A DNA stretch of 6,990 nucleotides from assembly GCA_024679435.1 (NCBI GenBank), contig JAIBDK010000123.1, positions 1 through 6,990 of the forward strand, given 5' to 3'. Below the pieces are notes generated by a model. The model was given only the letters and a program-made list of their open reading frames with translations, searched no databases and was not told the DNA's origin. This document shows, in pieces, positions 1 to 6,178 of the stretch (its first letter is position 1; each line of letters starts with the position of its first letter). Made by a program: the position numbers and the translations under genes. This DNA is from Gammaproteobacteria bacterium. Its GTDB lineage: Bacteria > Pseudomonadota > Gammaproteobacteria > Arenicellales > Poriferihabitantaceae.

Positions 1-302
1 AAGCTGAAATGCAAGCAGCATTTCAACAATGTGCTGATTGGCAAATTACGCCTGCGGGCAGTATTGAAAGTCAGTCGGTGGTGACCTTTATCCCTACGTT
101 ATTCCTGCACGGCACTCTCGATCCGGTATTACCGGTCGAAGATCTCGATTCAAGGATGTCGACATTTAAAAATTCGGCGAAAGTAGTGTTCGATGACATT
201 TCTCACACGGTGGTCGGAGTTCATCCCTGTGGGGTTGAGGTTGCGCGGACATTTTATGATTCTAAACTCAAATTCAGGGATTTCATAAGTTGCGATTTAT
301 GA
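1..302 (+). CDS. TAP-like alpha/beta hydrolase, C-terminal fragment (5' end outside window)
   Basis: About the last 100 residues of a serine hydrolase of the tripeptidyl-aminopeptidase-like (S33/TAP) group. The reading frame is open from base 3, so the ATG at 9 is internal. Counting from that Met, the strand-loop LFLHGTLDPVLP carries the expected catalytic-acid Asp at residue 38. ISHTVVGVHPC carries the catalytic His at 66 and the Cys (74) typical of the TAP C-terminal domain, and the C-x-x-W near residues 8-11 is also usual there. The nucleophile Ser and any signal peptide lie upstream and cannot be seen. Relatives are mostly exported and cleave peptides, esters or amides; substrate and location here are inference. 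The stop lies 18 bases before the ATG of the aldolase-like gene on the same strand, so co-transcription is likely. The fold call is firm, the exact reaction is not. Confidence 0.75.
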   Translation, partial: AEMQAAFQQCADWQITPAGSIESQSVVTFIPTLFLHGTLDPVLPVEDLDSRMSTFKNSAKVVFDDISHTVVGVHPCGVEVARTFYDSKLKFRDFISCDL

Positions 303-320
303 TCTAATACGTCTACTCAA

Positions 321-1118
321 ATGAAATTTTCTGTTCGAGATGAAAACATGAACCTGGCGACTTCACAAACTAACGCTGTCAAAATGAGTGACGAAGAGTG
401 GCTGATCAGGCAGGACCTGGCCTGTTGTTATCGCGCTTTTGTCCACTACGGTTGGACGGATTTAATATTTACTCATTTAAGTGCCCGAGTTCCGGGTTAC
501 GATGATCAATATATTATCAATCCCTATGGACTGTTGTTTCATGAGATTACTGCCAGCAATCTAATCAAGGTTGATTTTGACGGCAATGTTCTTGCCGGGA
601 ATTATCCGTATAACGATGCTGGACATTCAATTCATACGGCAATTCTTAAAGCACGTCCGGATGTTAATGTGGTCTTGCACAGCCATACCCGGGCAGGAAT
701 GGCGGTATCATGCATGGACTGCGGTTTATTACCTTTAACACAGCAGGCCAATGAGATAAACGCAGTAGTGTGTTCTCATAAATACGGGGTTGCCACGGAT
801 AACGAAGAGGAATGTCGAGCTCTGGGTAATAGTATGGCGAATAACTGGGCAATGCTCATGGAGAATCATGGCTTGTTGTCAGTAGGCAGATCCGTAGGCG
901 AGGCTTTTTATCATCTCTATACTCTGGAAAATGCCTGCAAGGTTCAGGTTGACGTGATGGCATCTGGTGCCAATATCGTGGTGCCTGACGAGGATGTGAT
1001 AAGACAGTTAAATGGCTATGGTATTCCTCCTGAAAATGGCCCTGCTGATTTTGTTAATATGGCTTGGGATTCGGTTGTGCGGTTAATGGATCAAAAGGAT
1101 GCCTCGTACCGAAACTGA
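321..1118 (+). CDS. class II aldolase/adducin-family protein
   Basis: A 265-residue protein with the class II aldolase/adducin fold, about the usual length. The zinc-binding histidines are visible as HSH (H120, H122) in VVLHSHTRAG and H183 in MENHGLL; INPYGLLFHE and ITASNLIKVD are also typical. In L-fuculose-phosphate aldolase the motif before the first His pair is SSE, with Glu as the catalytic acid/base. Here the matching stretch is DAGHSIH, so Gly101 sits where the Glu should be. That pattern is typical of the adducin-like branch whose reaction is mostly unknown. It may therefore be a lyase, an epimerase-like enzyme or a non-aldolase. The start is uncertain. The ATG at 321 has no clear ribosome site, the ATG at 348 is preceded by GAGAT about six bases away, and the ATG at 384 sits just before the conserved block. 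It lies between a hydrolase and an SDR in an apparent operon. Confidence 0.88.
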   Translation: MKFSVRDENMNLATSQTNAVKMSDEEWLIRQDLACCYRAFVHYGWTDLIFTHLSARVPGYDDQYIINPYGLLFHEITASNLIKVDFDGNVLAGNYPYNDAGHSIHTAILKARPDVNVVLHSHTRAGMAVSCMDCGLLPLTQQANEINAVVCSHKYGVATDNEEECRALGNSMANNWAMLMENHGLLSVGRSVGEAFYHLYTLENACKVQVDVMASGANIVVPDEDVIRQLNGYGIPPENGPADFVNMAWDSVVRLMDQKDASYRN

Positions 1119-1173
1119 TTTAAACGTTCTTTTTTGTTGTTGCGAATATCACTATTGTGTTTAGCTTTTGTTT

Positions 1174-1953
1174 ATGACTCCCGAAAATATTAAATTCAGC
1201 TTTCCCCATAAAAATGTTCTCGTAACCGGAGGGACGTCTGGAATTGGTGAAGCGGTTTCCCGGGCGTTCGCAGATGCGGGTGCTAACGTGGTTTTTACCG
1301 GTCGCGATATGCAACGGGGCGAGGACGTCCTGAACACTATTAGCTCGGGGAGCGGTCATTGTGCGTTTATACCCGGCGACCTTACGGAATCTGGATTTTG
1401 CGATTCTCTGGTACAGCAAGCGGTTCAGTCCATGGGGTCTCTCGATATTGTGGTGAACTGTGCCGGGGTGATTTATCATGCTGTTGCGGGAGAAACGACA
1501 GATGCTCAATGGAATCAGACCATGAATGTAAACGTCAATGCGACATTCTATGTTTGCAGAGCCGCTTTGAGTACGATGATTGAGAGAGGCGGGGTGATTC
1601 TCAATATTGCGTCCGATGCCGGACTGTCGGCGAGTAGTCACCTGGCCGCTTACAATGCCAGCAAAGGTGCAGTGGTGCAATTGTCTCGATCTATGGCGAG
1701 GGATTATGGGCAATACAATATTCGGGTTATTCCAATATGCCCCGGAGATGTTGATACACCGATGCTGCGGGGTGAGTTTAACCAGTTAGGAGTGACTGCC
1801 AAGGAGGGGTTGCGGGAGTCTGCTCAGGGCGTTCCCCTCCAACGGGTTTGTACACCTCTAGAAGTTGCCCATCTGGTGCTGTATGCGGCCAGTGATTCCG
1901 CTGCGTTTATGAGTGGCTATCCGCTTATGCTGGATGCTGCAAATCGAGCATGA
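1174..1953 (+). CDS. short-chain dehydrogenase/reductase (SDR)
   Basis: A 259-residue classical SDR, the usual length for the family, catalysing NAD(P)-dependent oxidation or reduction of a hydroxyl/carbonyl group in the cytoplasm. Motifs appear in order: cofactor glycine motif TGGTSGIG (18-25), GDL with Asp69 for adenine contact, NCAG (95-98), Asn120 in NVNATF, Ser147 in NIASDAG, YNASK with Tyr160 and Lys164, and CPGDVDTPM (189-197). The Ser-Tyr-Lys-Asn tetrad is complete. After the second strand the sequence reads FTGRD; a basic residue there often goes with NADP(H), but this is only suggestive. The C-terminus reads LDAANRA where most relatives have DGG. I chose ATG 1174; an in-frame TTG at 1168 would add two residues, and neither has a clear ribosome site. 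It follows the aldolase-like gene by 55 bases and precedes the thioesterase by 51. The substrate cannot be told from sequence. Confidence 0.9.
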   Translation: MTPENIKFSFPHKNVLVTGGTSGIGEAVSRAFADAGANVVFTGRDMQRGEDVLNTISSGSGHCAFIPGDLTESGFCDSLVQQAVQSMGSLDIVVNCAGVIYHAVAGETTDAQWNQTMNVNVNATFYVCRAALSTMIERGGVILNIASDAGLSASSHLAAYNASKGAVVQLSRSMARDYGQYNIRVIPICPGDVDTPMLRGEFNQLGVTAKEGLRESAQGVPLQRVCTPLEVAHLVLYAASDSAAFMSGYPLMLDAANRA

Positions 1954-2004
1954 TGTTGATATTTTTAAATCCTTGCTATCAGTCGCACACATTCCGGGTA
2001 ACCC

Positions 2005-2412
2005 TTGATTACTGAATCCCTTTACACTATCGACGGTACTCACACAGATGAGTTGGGTCATCTTAACCATGTGTCCGCGATTAAGCTTCTGGAATTTGCT
2101 CGGGATGACTGGTATCAGCAGGCTGGTCTCTGGGATGGTCGCCCCTGGACTGACAAGGAAACATTAGGAACCATCGTTGTTAACGTTAATGTTAACTATC
2201 GACTGGAGTGTTTTCTTGACGAAAAAGTGGTGGTTAAAACGTTCCCGGTTTCTCGGGGCACGAAAAGTTACACCATTGGTCAGGAGATTGTTAAAGCGGG
2301 TGGGCAGGTTGCTATCGATGGAGAATCAACCAGTGTGATTATGAACCTCGAAACCCACGAAGTGATTATAGTTCCTCAATCCATGGCCCAATATCTCCCT
2401 ACCCGGTCATGA
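2005..2412 (+). CDS. hot-dog fold acyl-CoA thioesterase (4HBT/YbgC type), TTG start
   Basis: A 135-residue single hot-dog domain, the normal length for 4HBT-type acyl-CoA thioesterases, which hydrolyse acyl-CoA to free acid plus CoA. The N-terminal signature THTDELGHLNHVSAIKLLEFAR shows Asp15, at the catalytic Asp position of the 4-hydroxybenzoyl-CoA thioesterase class, followed by GHLNH (18-22) and Glu30 on the central helix. The strands ETLGTIVVNVNVNY and TKSYTIGQEI are as expected. The frame has a TAA at 1999-2001 and no ATG before the motif, so TTG 2005 is the only common start codon that keeps the domain whole; a GGG at 1996-1998 is a poor ribosome site. It is the last intact gene of the plus-strand block. 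In known carnitine degradation a thioesterase of this kind works with, or is fused to, carnitine dehydrogenase. A dehydrogenase of that family is encoded convergently at 3765-2866, which makes a link possible but unproven. Confidence 0.85.
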   Translation: MITESLYTIDGTHTDELGHLNHVSAIKLLEFARDDWYQQAGLWDGRPWTDKETLGTIVVNVNVNYRLECFLDEKVVVKTFPVSRGTKSYTIGQEIVKAGGQVAIDGESTSVIMNLETHEVIIVPQSMAQYLPTRS

Positions 2413-2534
2413 CCAACCTGACGGCTGTGGTGTTCGACGTTGTCCAGACAGCTGCTTTAAAAGAAGAGAAGGTTAACAGTTTGGGTGCATACTGGTTGCG
2501 AGAACACGTATTGTTTTGCTGGAATGAATCCTAA
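2409..2534 (+). pseudogene. possible truncated HAD-type hydrolase remnant (41 codons)
   Basis: An ATG overlaps the thioesterase stop codon as ATGA, an arrangement typical of translationally coupled genes. The ORF then runs 41 codons to a TAA. Its start, MTNLTAVVFDVVQTAALKEE, resembles the N-terminus of type II haloacid dehalogenases, where a hydrophobic strand leads into FDVxxT with the nucleophile Asp (Asp10 here). Normal family members exceed 200 residues, so this would be only the first strand and part of the cap. About 165 bases further on, another frame reads YGLTNQW (near 2696-2716), faintly like the HAD motif II (LTNG), with stops in between. I read this as a decayed HAD gene, but a short coincidental ORF is a real alternative. 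The Gln in VVQT, where Gly is usual, is also compatible with decay. Confidence 0.35.
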
Positions 2535-2865
2535 GGGAGGTTGAACAAAAGCGGGTCTGCCTGTCTGTTTCAGATTTCTGCATATGTTTTCTGCATATGT
2601 TTTATTGTGCAATGAGATCATTAAGATACTGTTCGAAAAGGACAAAGAAGTTTAGCCAGTTCAAGAGCTGTTTCATCACCTGCAGTAGGCATAGTACGGG
2701 TTAACAAATCAATGGTGTCTCACACTTCCCGCTGATTTCAGCAGACCTTGTTTACAGTCCGGCTATTTTTTCAACTTTATGTAGTTCTGCAAAAAATTAG
2801 ACCTATGATGATTAATAACCCCTATTCCTGAGGGTATTTGAGTTGAAATTTTCTTTCGAGTCGAT
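2413..2865. other. convergent intergenic gap with no intact gene
   Basis: These 453 bases separate two blocks whose 3' ends face each other. Apart from the 41-codon HAD-like remnant and a 13-bp tandem repeat, I see no convincing coding sequence on either strand. The small minus-strand ORF around 2457-2645 has no recognisable motif. A bidirectional rho-independent terminator would be expected here, but no GC-rich hairpin followed by a T run is evident. A weak stem (AATAACCC/GGGTATT, about 2813-2838) and a small palindrome GCTGATTTCAGC (2731-2742) do not qualify. The region reads as decayed sequence. Confidence 0.6.
2575..2603. repeat. perfect 13-bp tandem duplication
   Basis: The unit CTGCATATGTTTT occurs twice head to tail (2578-2590 and 2591-2603), and the three T's before it extend the periodicity to 2575. 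The unit contains the palindrome CATATG, so the two copies can also pair as a short hairpin. Thirteen bases is not a multiple of three, so if this sequence was once coding, the duplication would have shifted the frame. It lies in the gap just after the HAD-like remnant, which fits replication slippage in sequence free of coding constraint. Confidence 0.9.
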
Positions 2866-3765
2866 CTACAAATCTAGATGAGCGATCATTTTTAAAAGGT
2901 TCTCATCGCGCCATTGTTCCAGGCTATCCATATCCCGGCCGGCCGACATTTTTTGAACGGATTCAATCAGGTTCTGCCGCGCTTCGTCATTGCCTTCAAA
3001 ACCAAACTGCTCGATCATCGCTTTAAGGCCGCCTTTGCCGCCGCCCAGGTGATAGCACATCGCCGGACCGGCAAATGCCCACCGCATCCCGGGTCCGTAG
3101 GCCATTGCTGCATCTATATCATCAAAGTTACAAATACCCGCTTCGACCATGGCGGTGGCTTCCTTGAGCACCACATTCTGGAACCGGTTGGCAATATACG
3201 AGTTGATTTCCTTTTTGAGTCTTAACGCTTTTTTTCCAATAGAATTGTAAAACATCATCGCCCATGCCATCGCTGCTTCACTTGTTTTATCGCCACCCAC
3301 AACTTCTACAAGGGGCATCAGATAGGATGGAGCGAAAGGATGGCCGATGATGCAGCGTTCCGGATATTGGCATTGATCTGCCAGCCGGGTTGGCAGGAAG
3401 TCAGAGGATGAACTTGCAATGATGCAGTTTCCGGGTGCCATGCTGTCAAGTTCCTTAAACAAAGCTATTTTCAGTTCTTCACGATCCGGGGCACTTTCCT
3501 GAATGAAATCCGCATCTGAAACCGCCTCTTCAAGGTTTGACGTAAAATGCAGTCGTTCCCGGCTGGCGTTTTCATTGGGGTTCAGCCGCATTACGATGGG
3601 CCACGCATCATCCACGATCTTTCGTAAATTCTCTTCTGCATCCGGGCCCGGATCCGAGGCGATGACGTCGAAGCCCCGGGAAAGATAAAAGGCAGCCCAA
3701 CCCGCCCCGATCGTGCCGACACCTACACAGGCGATTGTGTTGACATCTTCTACTGCTTTTCTCAT
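2866..3765 (-). CDS. NAD-dependent 3-hydroxyacyl-CoA / carnitine 3-dehydrogenase-like protein
   Basis: A 299-residue two-domain dehydrogenase. The Rossmann domain opens with VGVGTIGAGWA (Gly15, Gly17, Gly20), and Asp38 ends the second strand, which favours NAD. ASSSSDF (117-123) carries the substrate-binding serines. GHPFAPSYLMPLVEVV carries His142 and Glu154, twelve residues apart as in the His-Glu pair of 3-hydroxyacyl-CoA dehydrogenases; Asn193 in IANRF completes the site. The C-terminal part (GPGMRWAFAGP, GGGKGG) looks more like L-carnitine dehydrogenases and relatives than FadB/HbdA. It therefore oxidises a 3-hydroxyacyl-CoA or a carnitine-like 3-hydroxy acid; I cannot choose between them. 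Some carnitine dehydrogenases carry a fused thioesterase domain, absent here. Start: ATG 3765 has GGAG six bases upstream and lies 23 bases after the preceding gene. An in-frame TTG at 3816 would add 17 unconserved residues and overlap that gene. It is the last gene of the minus-strand operon. Confidence 0.87.
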   Translation of the reverse strand: MRKAVEDVNTIACVGVGTIGAGWAAFYLSRGFDVIASDPGPDAEENLRKIVDDAWPIVMRLNPNENASRERLHFTSNLEEAVSDADFIQESAPDREELKIALFKELDSMAPGNCIIASSSSDFLPTRLADQCQYPERCIIGHPFAPSYLMPLVEVVGGDKTSEAAMAWAMMFYNSIGKKALRLKKEINSYIANRFQNVVLKEATAMVEAGICNFDDIDAAMAYGPGMRWAFAGPAMCYHLGGGKGGLKAMIEQFGFEGNDEARQNLIESVQKMSAGRDMDSLEQWRDENLLKMIAHLDL

Positions 3766-3771
3766 TTGCCG

Positions 3772-3775
3772 CTCC
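3772..3775 (-). promoter_or_regulatory. ribosome binding site that decides the dehydrogenase start
   Basis: On the minus strand GGAG stands six bases before the ATG at 3765. It is the clearest ribosome site in the window and favours that start over the upstream in-frame TTG at 3816. Confidence 0.7.
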
Positions 3776-3788
3776 GAATGAGGCTGAT

Positions 3789-4913
3789 TTAACCGCTGAA
3801 TCGTCTTCGATGCCAAGAGGCATCCCCATTGAGTCGATCAAAAGTTGTTAATCGTTTGAAATAGTGGCCTATGGGCATATCATCGGTCATTCCGATACCG
3901 CCATGCAACTGGATGCCTTCTTTGCCCACAAACCTGCCGGCTTCTCCTATGAAGGCTTTTGCTGCAGAAATTCGCTTTGTATTGCGAAAGTCCGAATCCG
4001 AATTGTTACAGATGCTTTCGGCTGCCAGGATAGCATCTTCGGCCATGGATTGTGCCAGTTGGCATTTGACGTATACATCAACAATACGATGCTGAAGAGC
4101 TTGCAAGGTACTTAAAGGCTGCCCGAATTGTTCCCGTGTTTTCATGAATTCCAAAGTCTGGTCCTGAATTGCCCACATGCAAGCAGATGCCTCCATGCAC
4201 ATCATCGCCGTCTCAATATCAAGCAGTTTTTGAATGTCTGCTTTGCTAATGGCGCCTAGAATACAGTTCTCGGTGATTTCGACATTGGAAAACTCAATAT
4301 CAGCCGTCCGACTGCCGTCATACATTCGATAGGGGAGCTTTCGTACGCCGGGGGAGTTCGCGTTGACTATGAGCAGATAATGTTCTCCTTTCTGGATAGC
4401 GCTGATTATGATGTCATCCGATTGGCCCGCCCAGGGCACCAGCCGTTTACAACCGTTGAGTCTCCACTGATCCTTGTTTTCCTCTAGTCTGGTCTGGGCA
4501 GGGTGGCCGGGATTTTCGGTTTCGGATAGCCCGCAGGTAAGCATTCGGTTGCCGGAAACCACCTGTTTCAGAGTATCCGTATGTCCAGATCCATTTGTAA
4601 AATGGGTTAGTGCCTTCAAGCCTGTCAGCGTCGTCAGATACGGCGATCTGACCAGCGTTCTTCCCATTTGTTGATAAATTAGTGATGCGTCCACCAGAGA
4701 ACCACCGAGTCCGCCAAGTGTTTCGGGAAGGTTTATCCCCAGCCAACCCATCTCGGCAAACAGCTTCCAATGTTCAGCATCAAAACCGGTTTCGCTCTTG
4801 CTGAGCTTCTGCCGCACCGAAAACGGGAACTCTTCATCGAGTAATCGAAGAGCACTTTCGCGGATCATTTTTTGCTCTTCTGAAAGAATCAGAATTCTGC
4901 TTTGTATCTTCAT
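3789..4913 (-). CDS. acyl-CoA dehydrogenase, predicted small/partner subunit of a heteromeric enzyme
   Basis: A 374-residue acyl-CoA dehydrogenase (ACAD) family flavoprotein. The N-terminal helical domain (about 10-110) begins with LSEEQKMIRESA and contains GWLGINLPETLGGLGG. The middle beta domain (about 120-215) is weakly conserved; the FAD-contact segment that normally reads TEP.AGSD is degraded to LSETENPGHPAQ. The C-terminal domain carries TREQFGQPL (Arg260, the FAD pyrophosphate contact) and QLHGGIGMTDDMPIGHYFKR. The end reads FDRLNGDASWHRRR, without the Y-E-G catalytic Glu of MCAD-type enzymes. Retained TREQFG, missing base and the GDA..H..R tail match the FadE27/ChsE5-like partner subunit of alpha2-beta2 ACADs known from actinobacterial steroid degradation (established for that family, inferred here). 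Start ATG 4913 has AGGA-like purines upstream. It lies 14 bases after the other ACAD gene, consistent with a co-expressed complex. Confidence 0.88.
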   Translation of the reverse strand: MKIQSRILILSEEQKMIRESALRLLDEEFPFSVRQKLSKSETGFDAEHWKLFAEMGWLGINLPETLGGLGGSLVDASLIYQQMGRTLVRSPYLTTLTGLKALTHFTNGSGHTDTLKQVVSGNRMLTCGLSETENPGHPAQTRLEENKDQWRLNGCKRLVPWAGQSDDIIISAIQKGEHYLLIVNANSPGVRKLPYRMYDGSRTADIEFSNVEITENCILGAISKADIQKLLDIETAMMCMEASACMWAIQDQTLEFMKTREQFGQPLSTLQALQHRIVDVYVKCQLAQSMAEDAILAAESICNNSDSDFRNTKRISAAKAFIGEAGRFVGKEGIQLHGGIGMTDDMPIGHYFKRLTTFDRLNGDASWHRRRFSG

Positions 4914-4927
4914 TTTTTGCTTCTTTC

Positions 4928-6091
4928 CTAAATTCCCAACACGGCCTTGGCAATAATATTTTTCTGAACTTCACTGGAACCGGCATAGATTTCCGTTTTG
5001 CGAAAATTGAAGTGGGCCTGAGCAATATAACCGGCTTCCGGCAGGTTCTCGGGAAGGTTATCAACGGAAGTGTCATCCCGGGCGTCTATTAACGCATAAT
5101 TGCCCACGGCATCATGGAATAGTTCCAGAATTTCATTTTGTATCTCGGTGCCCTTGAGTTTAAGCAGAGAAGCTTCAGCGCCGGCGGGCTCTTCCCCAAA
5201 TAACATTCGGTATTCCGTTAACTCGACGGCGCGGAGGGAGATTTCAGCTCGGGTTAGTCGGGCATCGAAATCGAAATCATTAAGTTTGTTGCGCCTGGCC
5301 AAGTTTTTGATTTTTTGCAGCGTCCGCATGGAGCGGGAAACTTCTGCGGTGCCGAAACGTTCTAGTGACAGTAGGTATTTTGCGATACTCCAACCTTGAT
5401 GTTCTTCTCCTACGCGATTGGTAACAGGTATCCGGACATCCCTGAAAAAGACCTGATTAATTTCTCGTCCTGCGCCGTCATAGGTCTCAATAGTGTGTAC
5501 TTCGACTCCCGGTGCATCCATATTGAGAGTGAGAAATGTAATTCCATACTGCTTTTTACCACTTGAATCGGTGCGGAACAGCCCAAACATTCGATCGGCG
5601 ATATGACCCTCGGATGTCCACATTTTTGAACCGTTAATAACATACTCGTTACCGTCCAGTTCAGCTCTGGTTTTCAGTGAGGCCAGATCGGAGCCGGCAC
5701 CGGGTTCGCTAAACCCCTGACACCAGAAGTGGTCAGCGTTTTGAATTCGCGGCAATATTTCCTGTTTCTGGGCTTCGGAGCCGTATTTCATAATGGTAGG
5801 AGCCAGCATGCCTACTCCATATACCATCGATCTCGGCGCATCTCCCAGAGCAATTTCCCGCTCAAATACGAAATGCTGCATATCATTCCATCCGGGCCCA
5901 CCATATTCCATGGGCCATGAAGGGCAACCCCAGCCCTTTTTCTGGAGAATTCTATGCCATTGACGCTGCAGGTCTCTGGGGATATCCATTTTTTCTTGTA
6001 TTACGAGCTTGCGCAGTTCGTCTGGCAAATTTTGCTTTATGTATTGACGGACACTGGATTGGAAAGCCTTGATATCGGGAAAGTCGGTCAT
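4928..6091 (-). CDS. acyl-CoA dehydrogenase, predicted large/catalytic subunit
   Basis: A 387-residue ACAD introducing a 2,3-double bond into an acyl-CoA. WGCPSWPMEYGGPGW and CQGFSEPGAGSDLAS (124-138) show the N-terminal helical domain and the substrate/FAD loop. GSKMWTSEGHIADR (155-168) holds the flavin-stacking Trp. The C-terminal domain lacks the TREQFG arginine motif, and the tail reads EIYAGSSEVQKNIIAKAVLG with Ala where MCAD has its catalytic Glu. Glu244 in LLSLERFG lies where FadE26-type and isovaleryl/long-chain enzymes place the alternative base, so this is probably the catalytic member, sharing a flavin site with its neighbour. ATG 6091 was chosen because conserved sequence begins there. 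A TTG at 6142 in frame would add 17 residues; neither has a good ribosome site. It is first in the minus-strand operon, followed after 14 bases by the small subunit. Confidence 0.9.
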   Translation of the reverse strand: MTDFPDIKAFQSSVRQYIKQNLPDELRKLVIQEKMDIPRDLQRQWHRILQKKGWGCPSWPMEYGGPGWNDMQHFVFEREIALGDAPRSMVYGVGMLAPTIMKYGSEAQKQEILPRIQNADHFWCQGFSEPGAGSDLASLKTRAELDGNEYVINGSKMWTSEGHIADRMFGLFRTDSSGKKQYGITFLTLNMDAPGVEVHTIETYDGAGREINQVFFRDVRIPVTNRVGEEHQGWSIAKYLLSLERFGTAEVSRSMRTLQKIKNLARRNKLNDFDFDARLTRAEISLRAVELTEYRMLFGEEPAGAEASLLKLKGTEIQNEILELFHDAVGNYALIDARDDTSVDNLPENLPEAGYIAQAHFNFRKTEIYAGSSEVQKNIIAKAVLGI

Positions 6092-6153
6092 GATAGATTG
6101 TGAATCTGCTGTGTAGGGTGTTAATAAAGTTGCGCTCTTCAAGGTATTGATTC

Positions 6154-6178
6154 TAGGTTAGGTTAGGTGATGTTAGGA
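6154..6178. repeat. TAGGT pentanucleotide repeat upstream of the ACAD operon
   Basis: Three perfect head-to-tail copies of TAGGT (6154-6168) are followed in the same register by GATGT and TAGGA. The tract lies 63-87 bases upstream of the ACAD start codon at 6091, in the presumed leader or promoter of the minus-strand operon, where it reads ACCTA. It could vary in length by slippage; no function can be claimed. Confidence 0.8.

Noticed and set aside
1120..1713. 197-codon minus-strand ORF opposite the SDR gene
   Set aside because: It shows no recognisable motif, while the plus strand of the same stretch encodes a complete SDR with every catalytic residue. It is an antisense shadow.
2179..2196. 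GTTAAC-GTTAAT-GTTAAC repeat resembling an operator or tandem binding site
   Set aside because: It lies inside the thioesterase gene and encodes Val-Asn three times in a conserved beta strand, so coding explains it.
2457..2645. 62-codon minus-strand ORF in the convergent gap
   Set aside because: No motif or ribosome site is evident, and the sequence includes the 13-bp tandem duplication. It is more likely chance in decayed DNA.
2813..2838. Possible rho-independent terminator (AATAACCC ... GGGTATT)
   Set aside because: The stem is short, AT-rich and interrupted, the loop is large, and no T run follows on either strand.
3608..3841. 77-codon minus-strand ORF overlapping the dehydrogenase and small ACAD genes
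   Set aside because: It is an alternative frame of the dehydrogenase N-terminus, which carries a clear Rossmann motif in the other frame.
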